NCBI RefSeq assembly: GCF_011290485.1
Contig: NZ_CP048029.1
Span: 2,676,501-2,740,500, forward strand
Direction of reading: 5' to 3'
Source of the DNA: Caldichromatium japonicum
Lineage (GTDB): Bacteria > Pseudomonadota > Gammaproteobacteria > Chromatiales > Chromatiaceae
Length of the DNA: 64,000 bases
Part shown: positions 27,358 to 36,727 of the stretch, piece after piece
Position numbering within the stretch: position 1 is the stretch's first letter
How the letters are laid out: every line of letters begins with the position of its first letter
Program-made: the position numbers and the translations under genes
The notes under the pieces: generated by a model
Database searches by the model: none
Told to the model about the DNA's origin: nothing
The model's input: only the letters and a program-made list of their open reading frames with translations

Positions 27358-27990
27358 CTAGGGGATGCCCAGGCATTTATGAAGCTGGATGCTCAAACGC
27401 CATGTCGGATGCGCCTTGCAATAGGCGATGGCGAGTTGAAGGTTGCGGGTATAGTCGGGGCCATCCAGCGGTTGCAGAAAAAACATATTAAAGGGGAGCA
27501 TCGCCAGTGGCGACGGATCAAAGCCAATTTGGGGATAGGCCAGCTTCAGCTCATCGCCTTGACGCAAGACCCAGGGTGCACCGGCCTTGGGGCTGACGCA
27601 CAGCCAGTCGATCCCTGGGGGTGCAGAACGGGTGCCATTGGTCTCGACAGCAACGGCGCAGCCATTACGATGGAGGGTCTCGATGAGGGCAGTATCGAGT
27701 TGCAGCAGGGGTTCGCCGCCGGTCATGACGACATAGGGACGCTCACTCCCTGTAGGCCAGCAGGCCAAGATCTGGTTGACCAATGACTGGGCGTCTGGAT
27801 AGCGCCCACCGCCAGTCCCGTCGGTCCCGCGAAAGTCTGTGTCGCAGAAACAACAGATGGCGCGCGCCCGATCCTCTTCCCGCCCCGACCAGAGGTTGCA
27901 ACCGGTAAAGCGACAAAAGACCGCCGGACGCCCAGCCTGGGCACCCTCCCCTTGGAGGCTATAAAAGATCTCCTTGACCCAATAGCTCAC
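27358..27990 (-). CDS. queE: 7-carboxy-7-deazaguanine synthase
   Basis: Radical SAM enzyme of preQ0 synthesis, converting 6-carboxytetrahydropterin to CDG. About 210 residues. The GTG start at 27990 follows GGAG and overlaps the queD stop (GTGA). EIFYSLQGEG and the long-loop cluster motif C-x3-C...CFCDTDF (CRFTGCNLWSG, then CCFCDTDF) are the QueE variant of CxxxCxxC. MTGGEPLLQ binds SAM. Confidence 0.93.
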   Translation of the reverse strand: MSYWVKEIFYSLQGEGAQAGRPAVFCRFTGCNLWSGREEDRARAICCFCDTDFRGTDGTGGGRYPDAQSLVNQILACWPTGSERPYVVMTGGEPLLQLDTALIETLHRNGCAVAVETNGTRSAPPGIDWLCVSPKAGAPWVLRQGDELKLAYPQIGFDPSPLAMLPFNMFFLQPLDGPDYTRNLQLAIAYCKAHPTWRLSIQLHKCLGIP

Positions 27991-29078
27991 CAAATGTTCT
28001 CCGCCTTTGCCTCGCCCCAGCAAAGCGCAACCCCAGTCTCCGGCGTCGGATAGAGGTCAATGCGATCCAAGGCAGGGAGCCGCCCTATAAGCTCGGCGCG
28101 GACCCAGTGGAGTAGGTGTCCGGGATCGGCGGCGGCAAGGCCTGGCAGTTCATTGAGCAGATGATGATCGAGCCGGTCATAGATCGGCTTAAACAGGCGC
28201 TTGATGTCGCGGTAGTCGACCGTCCAGCCCAATACTGGGTCGAGCGGGGCGGTGAGGTGCAAACGGATCAGATAGCTATGCCCATAGCATCGCCGCCCAT
28301 CCTGCGTCGGTGCCTGGTCGAGACAGAGCGCTGCCTCGAAACGCAGCTCCTTCCAGATGCGATGGTGCTGGCCGTCAAAACGGCAGCCGGCCGTGGCGGT
28401 TTCTTCAACCTGGATACCGCTCAAAGCAGGCAGATCGGGTTTTAGCCTGGCCCAGATCCAGGCAGCAAGCTGTTCGCTAGTGGGGTTCTCCAATCCCGGG
28501 ACCTCGTTGAGGCACCTGTGGTGCAACTCGGCATACAGCGGTGCCCAGAGCGCGCCCAGGCGATCTGCCATAAGCTCAGCAAACGCATCAGCGGATGACT
28601 GCTCGGCATAGAGACAGACCCGAAAACCGTGGCCGTGCAACCGCCCACAGGGGTGGTCTGGCGGGACCCGGGGTAACCAGTGGGCCGACTCGAAACGAAA
28701 ACGCCGCCAGATCTGGATACGGCCAGCGCGATCGAGCACCACGCCCTGGTCGCGTCCGCTGCCCACGCGGATACTCTCCAGGCCAGGCAGGGCGAGCTGC
28801 TCGGCGATCCAACAGGCAAGCTGAGCATCTCCGGGTATAGGGAGGACACCATTGAGATCCGCCCCATCAAGCGGTTCGAGACAGCAGGCAAGCGCCGCTG
28901 CCAGGGTATCACCTTCGGCCCCTGGCCAGGTATCCCAGCCCTCTGAAGGCTCGGCGCAGACCCAAACCTGAAGGCATTGGGCGCGCAAACTGCGAGCGCG
29001 ATGGTCGCTCGGCAGGGCCTCCAGGTGCCGCATTGCAGCAAGGCCTGCCCCGGTGAGATACAACAGTCGATCGGTCAT
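27987..29078 (-). CDS. queD: 6-carboxytetrahydropterin synthase with three T-fold-like repeats
   Basis: 363 residues, against about 120 for simple QueD. It makes 6-carboxytetrahydropterin from dihydroneopterin triphosphate. Three tunnelling-fold units can be seen. Unit 1 is degenerate (to about residue 140). Unit 2 holds the zinc/catalytic motifs RFESAHWLP and CGRLHGHGFR, with PTSEQLAAWIW and ETATAGC. Unit 3 lacks the first His but keeps YGHSY, GWTVDYRDIK and RLDHHLLNELPGL. The active-site elements of a normal QueD are thus spread over units 2 and 3. The start ATG at 29078 lies 4 bases after the queC stop. Confidence 0.85.
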   Translation of the reverse strand: MTDRLLYLTGAGLAAMRHLEALPSDHRARSLRAQCLQVWVCAEPSEGWDTWPGAEGDTLAAALACCLEPLDGADLNGVLPIPGDAQLACWIAEQLALPGLESIRVGSGRDQGVVLDRAGRIQIWRRFRFESAHWLPRVPPDHPCGRLHGHGFRVCLYAEQSSADAFAELMADRLGALWAPLYAELHHRCLNEVPGLENPTSEQLAAWIWARLKPDLPALSGIQVEETATAGCRFDGQHHRIWKELRFEAALCLDQAPTQDGRRCYGHSYLIRLHLTAPLDPVLGWTVDYRDIKRLFKPIYDRLDHHLLNELPGLAAADPGHLLHWVRAELIGRLPALDRIDLYPTPETGVALCWGEAKAENIW

Positions 29079-29082
29079 CGCC

Positions 29083-29772
29083 TTATGCAAAGCGCTCCAA
29101 TAGCGGATCTGGGATGCCAGCTTCAGCAAAGCCCTTAGCGCGCAGCAGGCAGGCATCGCAACCGCCGCAGGGCCGTCCCCGAGGATCTGGATCGTAACAG
29201 CTCGTGGTCAGGGCATAATCGACCCCAAACGATAACCCAAGGCGGATGATCTCGGCCTTGGTCATCTGGAGCAAAGGAGCATGGATACGGTACTGTTGCT
29301 GGCCGGTGGCACCAGCGGCAGTGGCCAGATTGGCGAGATGCTCAAAGGCCTTAAGATACTCGGGCCGGCAGTCGGGATAGCCGGAATAATCGAGTGCATT
29401 GACCCCAATGAAGATGTCCCCTGCCCCCAGGACCTCGGCCCAGGCCAGGGCAAAGGACAAAAAGATGGTATTGCGGGCGGGGACATAGGTGATTGGGATC
29501 CCACGGCCGATGGCCCGCAGATCCTGGCTTTTAGGCACGGCGAGATCTGCCGTTAAGGCCGAGCCGCCGAAGCGCCGCAGGTCAATCTCGATGATGGCAT
29601 GTTCAGCGACTTCGCATGCAGCGGCGATGCGCGCCGCCGCCTCAAGCTCGACGGCATGACGCTGGCCGTAACGGAATGAGAGCGCATAAGGACTATACCC
29701 TGAGGCGCAGGCAACAGCCAAAACCGTAGCCGAATCCAGGCCCCCGCTCAACAAGACAACGGCAGGCTTCAT
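29083..29772 (-). CDS. queC: 7-cyano-7-deazaguanine synthase
   Basis: About 229 residues. The ATP-dependent enzyme that turns CDG into preQ0. [15 protein letters not shown] is the PP-loop, and the C-terminal zinc site is [20 protein letters not shown] (residues from about 190). The ATG at 29772 follows GAGGGACC. First gene of queC-queD-queE. queA, which acts later, is at 58463-59494. Confidence 0.95.
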   Translation of the reverse strand: MKPAVVLLSGGLDSATVLAVACASGYSPYALSFRYGQRHAVELEAAARIAAACEVAEHAIIEIDLRRFGGSALTADLAVPKSQDLRAIGRGIPITYVPARNTIFLSFALAWAEVLGAGDIFIGVNALDYSGYPDCRPEYLKAFEHLANLATAAGATGQQQYRIHAPLLQMTKAEIIRLGLSFGVDYALTTSCYDPDPRGRPCGGCDACLLRAKGFAEAGIPDPLLERFA

Positions 29773-29865
29773 AACAGGTCCCTCAGCTTGGTTAGTGCAC
29801 CCTTGGCGAGCAGGCTGTGACTGGGCGACACTGTAGGCTCCCATCTATACTCTGGTACAGGCATC

Positions 29866-30549
29866 ATGCAGGAACATCGCATCAAGGTCTGGGATCTTCC
29901 AACCCGGCTTTTTCACTGGTTGCTCGTCATCTCGGTGGCCTTGGCCTTTGCGACAGGTCTACAAGGCGGGTCCGCGATGGTCTGGCACGGGCGAATCGGG
30001 TTGTCGATCCTGGGTCTGCTCGTCTTTCGCCTGATCTGGGGGATCATCGGTTCGACCTATGCCCGATTCGGTCAATTCGTGCGCGGCCCCACTGCCATCC
30101 GCGCCTATCTGCAAGGACGCTGGCATGAGCTGGGGCACAATCCGCTCGGCGCCCTTTCGGTGCTGGCCTTACTGGGTCTATTGCTCTTTCAGGCCGGCAG
30201 CGGCCTCTTTGCCACCGATGAGATCGCCTTCTCCGGACCGCTCAAATCATTGGTGAGCCAGCACACGAGCATCTGGCTGAGCGGGCTGCACCGCCAGGCG
30301 ATCTGGCTCATCGGTGGTCTGATCGGCCTGCATATCGGCGCTGCCCTATTCTATCTCGCCCGAGGTCAGAACCTGATCCGACCCATGATTACTGGCTATG
30401 TCCTAAGCCGTGAACCCATGGCCCGGCCTGCCGAAGGTGGCGGTATCCTGGCCCTGCTCTTGGCGCTGGCAATCGCTGGGGGATGCGTCTGGATCGCCAA
30501 CGGCAGCCTATTGCCACCCCCGCCCCCGCCCGTCACGCCGGTCTGGTAA
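29866..30549 (+). CDS. Cytochrome b561-type di-haem membrane protein
   Basis: 227 residues with four main transmembrane helices plus a C-terminal one. It starts VWDLPTRLFHWLLVISVALA, with haem-ligand His in RLFHW and MVWHGRIG, further His in SGLHRQ and GLHIGA, and ends in a Pro-rich tail. This fits the cytochrome b561/Ni-hydrogenase b-type family. It is convergent with the cytochrome c' gene, and the pair occur together in other proteobacteria, which suggests electron exchange. Confidence 0.85.
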   Translation: MQEHRIKVWDLPTRLFHWLLVISVALAFATGLQGGSAMVWHGRIGLSILGLLVFRLIWGIIGSTYARFGQFVRGPTAIRAYLQGRWHELGHNPLGALSVLALLGLLLFQAGSGLFATDEIAFSGPLKSLVSQHTSIWLSGLHRQAIWLIGGLIGLHIGAALFYLARGQNLIRPMITGYVLSREPMARPAEGGGILALLLALAIAGGCVWIANGSLLPPPPPPVTPVW

Positions 30550-30604
30550 GGCGTTTCCTGGTAAAAAGGGCGGCGGTCGCACCCTCCGCCCCTGTGCGTT
30601 TCGC

Positions 30605-31069
30605 TCAATCGGCGCGATATTTGGTATGGCAGGCCTTGCACGCCTCACCGAGCTCGGCGAAGGCACCTGCAACGCCCTGCTCATCCCCAGTCGCTGCGGC
30701 CGCAGCTAGGGCATCGGCCTTGGCGATGAAGTTGCGCGCGATCTGGCCAACCTCCCCCATATTCTGGAAGAACTCGGGTTTGACGCGGGTCTTGACCGAG
30801 CCGATGTCTTTGTCAGTGCCTGGGCCATAAAGCGCGCCCATGCCAGAATTGGCGATCGCGGCGATCGCATTGGCCGCCGCCTTGACCTGCTCGGGGTTAT
30901 AATCGCCTTCCAGGTTGGCCTTGATCTTCTTCATGTTCCAGCCCATGAAGGCATAGCCGGCCTGGCGGGTCTTGATCTGCTCCTCGGGCGAGAGACTGGC
31001 TGCAAGGACGACGCTTGCAAGGCTGAGGGCCAACAAACCCGCAGCGGTGCTGGCAATCAGGCGTTTCAT
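30605..31069 (-). CDS. Cytochrome c'
   Basis: 154 residues with a Sec signal peptide (cut near ALAA or VLAA, about residue 23), so it is periplasmic. A four-helix bundle is predicted, starting SPEEQIKTRQAGYAFMGWNM, with the haem motif CKACH at 144-148 near the C-terminus, the defining layout of cytochromes c'. The family binds NO and CO at a five-coordinate haem. The ribosome site AAGGAG precedes the ATG. Confidence 0.95.
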   Translation of the reverse strand: MKRLIASTAAGLLALSLASVVLAASLSPEEQIKTRQAGYAFMGWNMKKIKANLEGDYNPEQVKAAANAIAAIANSGMGALYGPGTDKDIGSVKTRVKPEFFQNMGEVGQIARNFIAKADALAAAAATGDEQGVAGAFAELGEACKACHTKYRAD

Positions 31070-31277
31070 CTGATGATCTCCTTATGTTGATGGATCAAAA
31101 GGTTTGCGAGACGGCCCCTCAGGCCGGCCGGGGATGCGCTGTCTCGCCGCTCTGGGGGCGCCGACTCAGGCAAACAACGGCACAAAAGGTTCCCCACCAC
31201 ATCGACAGCGGTCACCGATGCGACGCAGTCGAACAGGCCGTTGGATTGTACAAGATCTTCCTTGCCAGGCCCCAAAG
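31070..31277. other. Divergent region between cytochrome c' and hypA
   Basis: About 200 bases. An imperfect dyad TTGATCCATCAA lies just upstream of the cytochrome c' ribosome site. It has a 2-base rather than 4-base centre, so it is not a standard FNR box. No frame is convincing. Confidence 0.35.
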
Positions 31278-31637
31278 ATGCACGAGCTTTCATTGTGTCA
31301 GGCGCTGCTTGAGCAGGTAGAGACGATCACCCTTCAGCATGGCGCGCAACGCGTGGTGCGTATCCTGCTGAGGATCGGACCTTTGTCTGGGGTTGAGCCT
31401 GAGCTATTGCGCCATGCCTATCCGCTGGTGGCCGCCGGAACGGTCGCCGAGTCCGCTGAGCTGGTGATCGAGCCTACTGAGATCCGCGTTCACTGCCGGC
31501 GCTGCGGGGCAGAGACGCCTGCCACGCCGCGCTATCTCCTATGCGGGGAGTGCGGCGCCTGGGAAACCCAGCTGATCAGCGGCGATGAGCTGTTGCTCGC
31601 CCATCTCGAGCTTGAGACAGCGGATTCGGCCCCCTAA
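31278..31637 (+). CDS. hypA: Hydrogenase nickel-incorporation protein HypA
   Basis: 119 residues. It delivers nickel to [NiFe] hydrogenases. MHELSLCQALLEQ carries the Ni-binding His2-Glu3. The zinc site is formed by CRRCG and CGECG. No ribosome site is strong before the ATG at 31278. No other hyp or hydrogenase gene is in the window, so it stands alone. Confidence 0.93.
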   Translation: MHELSLCQALLEQVETITLQHGAQRVVRILLRIGPLSGVEPELLRHAYPLVAAGTVAESAELVIEPTEIRVHCRRCGAETPATPRYLLCGECGAWETQLISGDELLLAHLELETADSAP

Positions 31638-31649
31638 GCGCTCGGGTCT

Positions 31650-32555
31650 CTAGATATGGGCAGCAAATGCCCGCCAGTACGCCCCGAAATCGCTCAGCAG
31701 TGCCTCACCGTGGTAGGCGCGCCAACCGATCAAGGCGCCGGTATAACGCAACAGATCGGGGTCGCTCGTCCCTTCCAAAAGACCATTCAACAGACCGCGC
31801 ATCACCACCGCGTCGTTGAGCTCGCCGAGCAGGGTCTGCAGGCCTTTCAGATAGGCAATGAGCTCATCCAGTTCAGGATCGACGGGCGTGAAAAATTCGG
31901 CGGCATAACGCAGTTTCTTGCACTGGATGCGCAACCAATGCATCTGTTCGGGGTCCCGGGTGTCGACACCAGTGCCCGCCTGGATTGTGCGCTGTTTGAG
32001 CCGCTTGATCAGCCGCCGCGCATAGGGGGCAAGCGCGCGCTTGAGGGTGGTGCGGTGTTTGTCGTCAAGCGCCGCCTCCTCCCAGAGCCGTTGGTCGATC
32101 CAAACGCGAAAGCCCTGTTTGAACTCGGCATATCTTTGGCTGTCGAGCATGGTGTTGACCTGCTCATAGGCCAGGGCACGTTTGACCTCGGCGCGCGCAC
32201 GTACCGTATCTGCCCCGTTTAAGGGCAGTTTGTCGCACACGCTCGCCAAAAACTCATCGATCAAGACATCGAGATCGCGCGCAGCGCCCAGTTGACTCGC
32301 CACCCAGCCCAATTCATCGCGCCAAGGCTGGCTGACCGATTTGGGGACCGCCGCGCGGAAGGCCGACAATGCCGCCCGCAATTGACGGGAGTGCACCCGC
32401 ATCTGATGCACCCCCTCGATGTTCTCCCAGGAACGCGCCTTGTCCTCCCAGGAGATCATCAGCGCGAGATGATGGGCGAGGATGGCGGATAAGGCCTGGC
32501 TCACCTCCATCTCGGGGTCCAGGATCGCCTGCCGCTTGCTCTGTTTTGCGTTCAT
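31650..32555 (-). CDS. CHAD-domain protein
   Basis: About 301 residues of two helical CHAD repeats with conserved His and basic residues: EGVHQMRVHSRQLRAALSAF in the first and MHWLRIQCKKLRYAAEFF in the second. CHAD proteins bind polyphosphate. The CYTH domain often fused to CHAD is absent. The start may be 32555 or 32561. It is convergent with hypA (12 bases between stops). Confidence 0.87.
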   Translation of the reverse strand: MNAKQSKRQAILDPEMEVSQALSAILAHHLALMISWEDKARSWENIEGVHQMRVHSRQLRAALSAFRAAVPKSVSQPWRDELGWVASQLGAARDLDVLIDEFLASVCDKLPLNGADTVRARAEVKRALAYEQVNTMLDSQRYAEFKQGFRVWIDQRLWEEAALDDKHRTTLKRALAPYARRLIKRLKQRTIQAGTGVDTRDPEQMHWLRIQCKKLRYAAEFFTPVDPELDELIAYLKGLQTLLGELNDAVVMRGLLNGLLEGTSDPDLLRYTGALIGWRAYHGEALLSDFGAYWRAFAAHI

Positions 32556-32610
32556 CGCCATTCGTCTCCTCAGCGTTCAGCCGGCGATATCGCTAGCCAG
32601 CTCGACCCGC

Positions 32611-32624
32611 TTGACCTATGTCAA
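32611..32624 (+). promoter_or_regulatory. FNR/CRP-family operator upstream of hcp
   Basis: TTGACCTATGTCAA is a perfect dyad (TTGAC-N4-GTCAA) 72 bases before the hcp start. It fits FNR, DNR or HcpR-type regulators, which control hcp in many bacteria. Which regulator binds cannot be read from the site. Confidence 0.65.
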
Positions 32625-32696
32625 GTTCATCGAGCCGTAACGGTGCCACCCTGTCAGCCTAGTTCGGCCATTTCCTGATGCGCGAGGATAATAGTC

Positions 32697-34331
32697 ATGC
32701 AGATGTTCTGTTTTCAATGCGAAGAGACCTCCAAAGGCCGTGGCTGCACTCATCTGGGAATCTGCGGTAAGCATTCGACCACGGCTCAGCTCCAAGACCT
32801 GTTGATCTATCTGCTCAAGGGACTTGCCGTCGTCGCTCAGGCGGCGCCCGCACGGATTCGCACCGATCCCTCACTCGGTCGTTTCATCGCCGAGTCCTTG
32901 TTTATGACCGTCACCAACGTCAATTTCGACGATGCCCGCCTGACCGAACGCATCGAGGAGACCATCGCCCGGCGTGAGGCGCTCAAGGCGATGCTCGGTT
33001 TTGATGCGGCCAATGACCTGGATGCGGCCCAGTGGTCAGGTAGCCCAGATCAATACCTGGAAAGGGGCATTGCAGTTGGCATCCTCGCCGAATCCGATGA
33101 AGACGTCCGCGCCCTGCGCGAGCTGTTGGTCTATGGTTTGAAGGGTCTGGCCGCGTATCTGGATCATGCGGCGATCCTAGGGTTCGAGCAGCCCGAGATC
33201 AATGCGTTTATGATCGAAGCGCTCGCGGCCAGTTTGACCGAGTCCCATCCGGACGTACTCCTCGCTTGGGTGTTGCGCTGCGGTGCACAGGGTGTTGTGG
33301 TAATGGCATTGCTCGATAGCGCCCATACCAGCACCTTCGGCAACCCCGAGCTCACCCGCATCAGACAGCAGGTGGGGACCCATCCCGGGATCTTGATCTC
33401 CGGCCATGATCTTAAGGACTTAGCAGAACTGCTGGAGCAGACCCAGGGGACGGGGATCGATGTCTATACCCATGGCGAGATGCTGCCGGCCCATGCTTAT
33501 CCTGCCTTCAAGCAATACCCGCACCTTGTGGGTCATTATGGGCATGCCTGGTGGCAACAGGACAAGGAATTCGCTGCCTTCAACGGCGCTATCCTGATGA
33601 CCACCAACTGTCTGATCCCGATCGAAGAGAGCTATCGCGACCGGATCTTTACGACAGGTCAGGCCGGTTGGCCAGGCGTGCCCCACATCGCCGACCGTCC
33701 CCCGGGGGGTAGCAAGGACTTTTCGCCGGTGATCGCCCGCGCCCGCACCTGCTCACCGCCCACTCCCCTTGAGCAAGGAGAGCTCATCACTGGCTTTGCC
33801 CATGCCCAGCTCCTGGCGCTCGCCGAGCAGGTGCTCGCTGCGGTCCAATCCGGTGCCGTCCGGCGGCTGATCGTCATGGGCGGTTGCGACGGACGCCACA
33901 AACAGCGCGCCTATTATACCGAGCTCGCCCAACGCCTGCCCCAGGATACCCTGATCCTCACCGCCGGCTGCGCCAAATATCGCTTCAACGGGCTTGAGCT
34001 GGGTGAGATCGCCGGTATCCCGCGACTGCTCGATGCCGGTCAATGCAACGATGCCTACTCGCTGGCCTATGTCGCCCTGAAGCTCAAGGAGGTCTTGGGC
34101 GTTGCAGATATCAACGACCTACCGATCGCTTATGACATCGCCTGGTATGAGCAGAAGGCGGTCATTGTGTTGCTTGCGCTCTTGGCGCTCGGGGTCAAGC
34201 ACATCCGCCTCGGCCCCACACTGCCCGCATTCTTGTCGCCCAAGGTGGTGCAGCTCTTGGCCGAGCGCTTTGACCTCAAACCGATCCGCGACCCGGAAAC
34301 GGATATTCAGGAGATGCTGGCGGGGGCCTGA
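32697..34331 (+). CDS. hcp: Hybrid cluster protein (hydroxylamine/NO reductase type)
   Basis: 544 residues. Cytoplasmic Fe-S-O protein linked to NO and nitrosative stress. The N-terminal cysteines CFQCEETSKGRGCTHLGIC are spaced C-x2-C-x8-C-x5-C, the 4Fe-4S form (the enterobacterial 2Fe-2S form has wider spacing). Hybrid-cluster ligands appear in HTYGEMLPAH-like VYTHGEMLPAH, TNCLIP, TAGCAKYRF and GQCNDAYS. No hcr reductase gene is adjacent. Probably induced under low oxygen through the dyad upstream. Confidence 0.93.
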   Translation: MQMFCFQCEETSKGRGCTHLGICGKHSTTAQLQDLLIYLLKGLAVVAQAAPARIRTDPSLGRFIAESLFMTVTNVNFDDARLTERIEETIARREALKAMLGFDAANDLDAAQWSGSPDQYLERGIAVGILAESDEDVRALRELLVYGLKGLAAYLDHAAILGFEQPEINAFMIEALAASLTESHPDVLLAWVLRCGAQGVVVMALLDSAHTSTFGNPELTRIRQQVGTHPGILISGHDLKDLAELLEQTQGTGIDVYTHGEMLPAHAYPAFKQYPHLVGHYGHAWWQQDKEFAAFNGAILMTTNCLIPIEESYRDRIFTTGQAGWPGVPHIADRPPGGSKDFSPVIARARTCSPPTPLEQGELITGFAHAQLLALAEQVLAAVQSGAVRRLIVMGGCDGRHKQRAYYTELAQRLPQDTLILTAGCAKYRFNGLELGEIAGIPRLLDAGQCNDAYSLAYVALKLKEVLGVADINDLPIAYDIAWYEQKAVIVLLALLALGVKHIRLGPTLPAFLSPKVVQLLAERFDLKPIRDPETDIQEMLAGA

Positions 34332-34343
34332 GAGATGCGCCTT

Positions 34344-34937
34344 TTACCAGCTCAGCGCAAAGCGGCAATAAGGGGCTCCCTGGGCAGCGCATTGGGTCTC
34401 GGTCACGCGCGCGCCTGGATGCACCAGTGTCTGCAACAGGCACTCGAAGGTGCCGGCATAAAAGTCGCAGAGTGGTACATCGGCCTGGGCCCCGCGGCAT
34501 AAGGGCGAGTCATCGATCCGAATGCTGGGCCTGGATCCGGGTTCGATAGTGAAGCGCCCCGTCCCGACGAAGGTCCAGGCATTGGCTGCGATCGCCTTAA
34601 GCAGCAAGGGCGCGGCCAGCGGCGCCGGCAGGTGCTTGAGCAGCCATTGGGCCGGCTTGGGGATACGGCAGGCGAGTAGATAATCGCCGGTGCGCCGCCC
34701 TGCATCCCGCCCGATCGCCCGCGCCTCGACGACCCCAAGCTCGACGCGCAGGGCCTGATGCAGGGCGATCACCTCAGCTTCGGGGACCATGGTTTCAGGG
34801 AGCGCAGCGAGATAACGGGGCAATTCAGCTTGCTTGAACACGGCCTCAGCGCACTCGCGGCCCCGCTGCTCGATCAGCGATTCATGGATACGAATGATAG
34901 CATTGGGACCGATCCGTCCCTGGTTGTCCGGCTTCAC
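34344..34937 (-). CDS. bchJ: BchJ, V4R-domain bacteriochlorophyll biosynthesis protein
   Basis: About 197 residues. BchJ was first described as a 4-vinyl reductase and is now thought to assist divinyl/porphyrin intermediates. The V4R (4-vinyl reductase) domain is seen in the C-terminal half (CDFYAGTFECLLQTLV ... ETQCAAQGAPYCRF). The chosen GTG at 34937 overlaps the hemN stop as GTGA. A TTG at 34973 is also possible. It is co-transcribed with hemN. Confidence 0.85.
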   Translation of the reverse strand: MKPDNQGRIGPNAIIRIHESLIEQRGRECAEAVFKQAELPRYLAALPETMVPEAEVIALHQALRVELGVVEARAIGRDAGRRTGDYLLACRIPKPAQWLLKHLPAPLAAPLLLKAIAANAWTFVGTGRFTIEPGSRPSIRIDDSPLCRGAQADVPLCDFYAGTFECLLQTLVHPGARVTETQCAAQGAPYCRFALSW

Positions 34938-36292
34938 GACAACATCCTGAAATGACGCTGGGCAGTGCTGCAATCACTGCCCAACTCCTCTTGCTCAGCG
35001 CACAAACCGTGCAGGATATAGCGGCCCTGGGGGGTGACCCTGATCCCTTCTTCCGAGATCTCGACAAGACCATGCTCGGCCTTGCGGCAGAGTTGCTCAT
35101 ATTCCAGATCAGCGGCGGCGGTTGCAGGCAGTTGTAGGTTACACATGAGATACAGCATGGCCTGGCGCCGGCGCTGATCGGCCTCATCGAGACAGCGACC
35201 CGAGCTGATCGGGAACTGACCATTGTTGACTCGCAGCTGCCACAAACGCAGATCGGTTTCATTGCGCACCAGGGCATCGCCGATCTCGCTCGTACCGCTT
35301 GGCCCGAAGGCTAGGACCTCTTGCTCAGGTGAGGTGGTATAGCCGATCGCATTGCGATGGAGCCGACCTGTCTTCTGAGCCTCATAGAGTTCATCATCCT
35401 CCAGGACGAATAGATCGATCCCGATCCAACGATAACCGACCTCAGTAAAGGTTCGGACAGCGCGATGGAAGAGGGCGAGCTTTTCGGTGGGGCTAGGGAG
35501 ATGGGCGGGATTGATGGCGTGCTGATGAGGGCGTTTAGATGGATCATGGGCATAGCTAAAACAGGCGATGCGATCCGGGGCCAGCTCCAGGACCTGATCG
35601 AGGGTGGCCTGGAAACCGCTTGGGGTTTGAAACGGCAATCCATAGACCAGATCGAGATTGATGCTGTCAAAACCGACCTGGCGGGCGGTCAGACAAACGT
35701 CGCGCACCATGCCCAGCGACTGGACACGCCCAATGGCGCGCTGCACATCGCTATTGAGATCCTGGACACCGAAGCTGATCCGCCGAAAACCCAGGCCGCG
35801 GATCAGCTCGAGCTGGCCGACGGAGACCCGGCGCGGGTTACATTCGATCGAGGTACAAGAGTCGGCGGTGAGGGTGAAATGCCGCTCGACGATCTCCATC
35901 AGCCGCGCAAGCTGCGGTTCGGTTAGATGATTCGGCGTGCCCCCTCCAACATGCAGATGCTGAAGCGGGCGGCCCAAACCGATACGCTCGCTGACCATTT
36001 CCATCTCACGTTCGAGCGCATCCAGATATTGATCCACCCGCTCGAGGCTATGGGTGATGGTCGTGTCACAGGCGCAATAGAGACAGCGCACGTGACAGAA
36101 AGGAATATGGATATAGACGGCCAGATGGGCCTCTGGCCTTTGGCGTAAGCCTTCCAGGACCTCGATGTATTGGGCCTGTGTGAACGGCTTGTCTCCAGGC
36201 GATCCGAGAGAGCCCATGGGACAGCCAGGCGCCATCAGATCGTACCGTTCGAGAAACTCCAAGGGAAGGCTCGTAGGGATAGAAGACGCCAT
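34934..36292 (-). CDS. hemN: Oxygen-independent coproporphyrinogen III oxidase
   Basis: About 452 residues. Radical SAM enzyme that makes protoporphyrinogen IX without oxygen, feeding haem and bacteriochlorophyll synthesis. IHIPFCHVRCLYCACD holds the CxxxCxxC cluster, and HVGGGTPNHL, NPRRVS, GVQDLNSDVQRAIGR and YGLPFQTP are HemN signatures. Start at 36292 (MASSIPTS) or 36301. Being upstream of bchJ and downstream of puhE, it fits a photosynthesis role. Confidence 0.93.
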   Translation of the reverse strand: MASSIPTSLPLEFLERYDLMAPGCPMGSLGSPGDKPFTQAQYIEVLEGLRQRPEAHLAVYIHIPFCHVRCLYCACDTTITHSLERVDQYLDALEREMEMVSERIGLGRPLQHLHVGGGTPNHLTEPQLARLMEIVERHFTLTADSCTSIECNPRRVSVGQLELIRGLGFRRISFGVQDLNSDVQRAIGRVQSLGMVRDVCLTARQVGFDSINLDLVYGLPFQTPSGFQATLDQVLELAPDRIACFSYAHDPSKRPHQHAINPAHLPSPTEKLALFHRAVRTFTEVGYRWIGIDLFVLEDDELYEAQKTGRLHRNAIGYTTSPEQEVLAFGPSGTSEIGDALVRNETDLRLWQLRVNNGQFPISSGRCLDEADQRRRQAMLYLMCNLQLPATAAADLEYEQLCRKAEHGLVEISEEGIRVTPQGRYILHGLCAEQEELGSDCSTAQRHFRMLS

Positions 36293-36301
36293 GTCTATCA
36301 T

Positions 36302-36727
36302 CCGCCTAGTCGATTTGAGTCGTTGTCATTGTAGTTCTCACCGCGGGGACACGCTCACGGGCTCTGACCAACGACGCAGCGAGCGCGACCGCGACTGACA
36401 TCCCTCCACTGAGGCGCTGGGGCTTTGGGTGGGATACCCAGAGGCTGATCGTGGCCTCACAGGTATGAGAGGCGTTGCATCCTGCGCTGCCTGATCCCAA
36501 ATCGTTTTAGCAGGCGGCGTTATCATAAGCCAACCACTTGCCGCTCCAGGCCATTCGCTGCAATCAACATGGCCTCTACCCCATGACCCCAGTCTCCCTC
36601 CAAATAAACCTTGGACCAGCGGGATACGCATAGTGTCCCAGGCTAGAGCCGGAGTTACAGTATACCGCCTCGCGGTCGGCGAGTGTATTGTGTTAAGCGA
36701 CGATAGTTCCCAAACGAGTTGTTTGGA
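36302..36727. other. Gap between puhE and hemN
   Basis: About 425 bases without a convincing frame on either strand. It probably holds the hemN-bchJ promoter. I found no exact TGT-N12-ACA site in it. Confidence 0.45.

Noticed and set aside
31082-31095. FNR box before cytochrome c' (TTGATCCATCAA)
   Set aside because: The half-sites are 2 bases apart rather than 4, so they do not face the protein as in a normal FNR site.
36640-36680. PpsR site in the gap before hemN (TGTCCC...TTACA)
   Set aside because: The TGT and ACA are about 20 bases apart, not 12, so the spacing rule fails.
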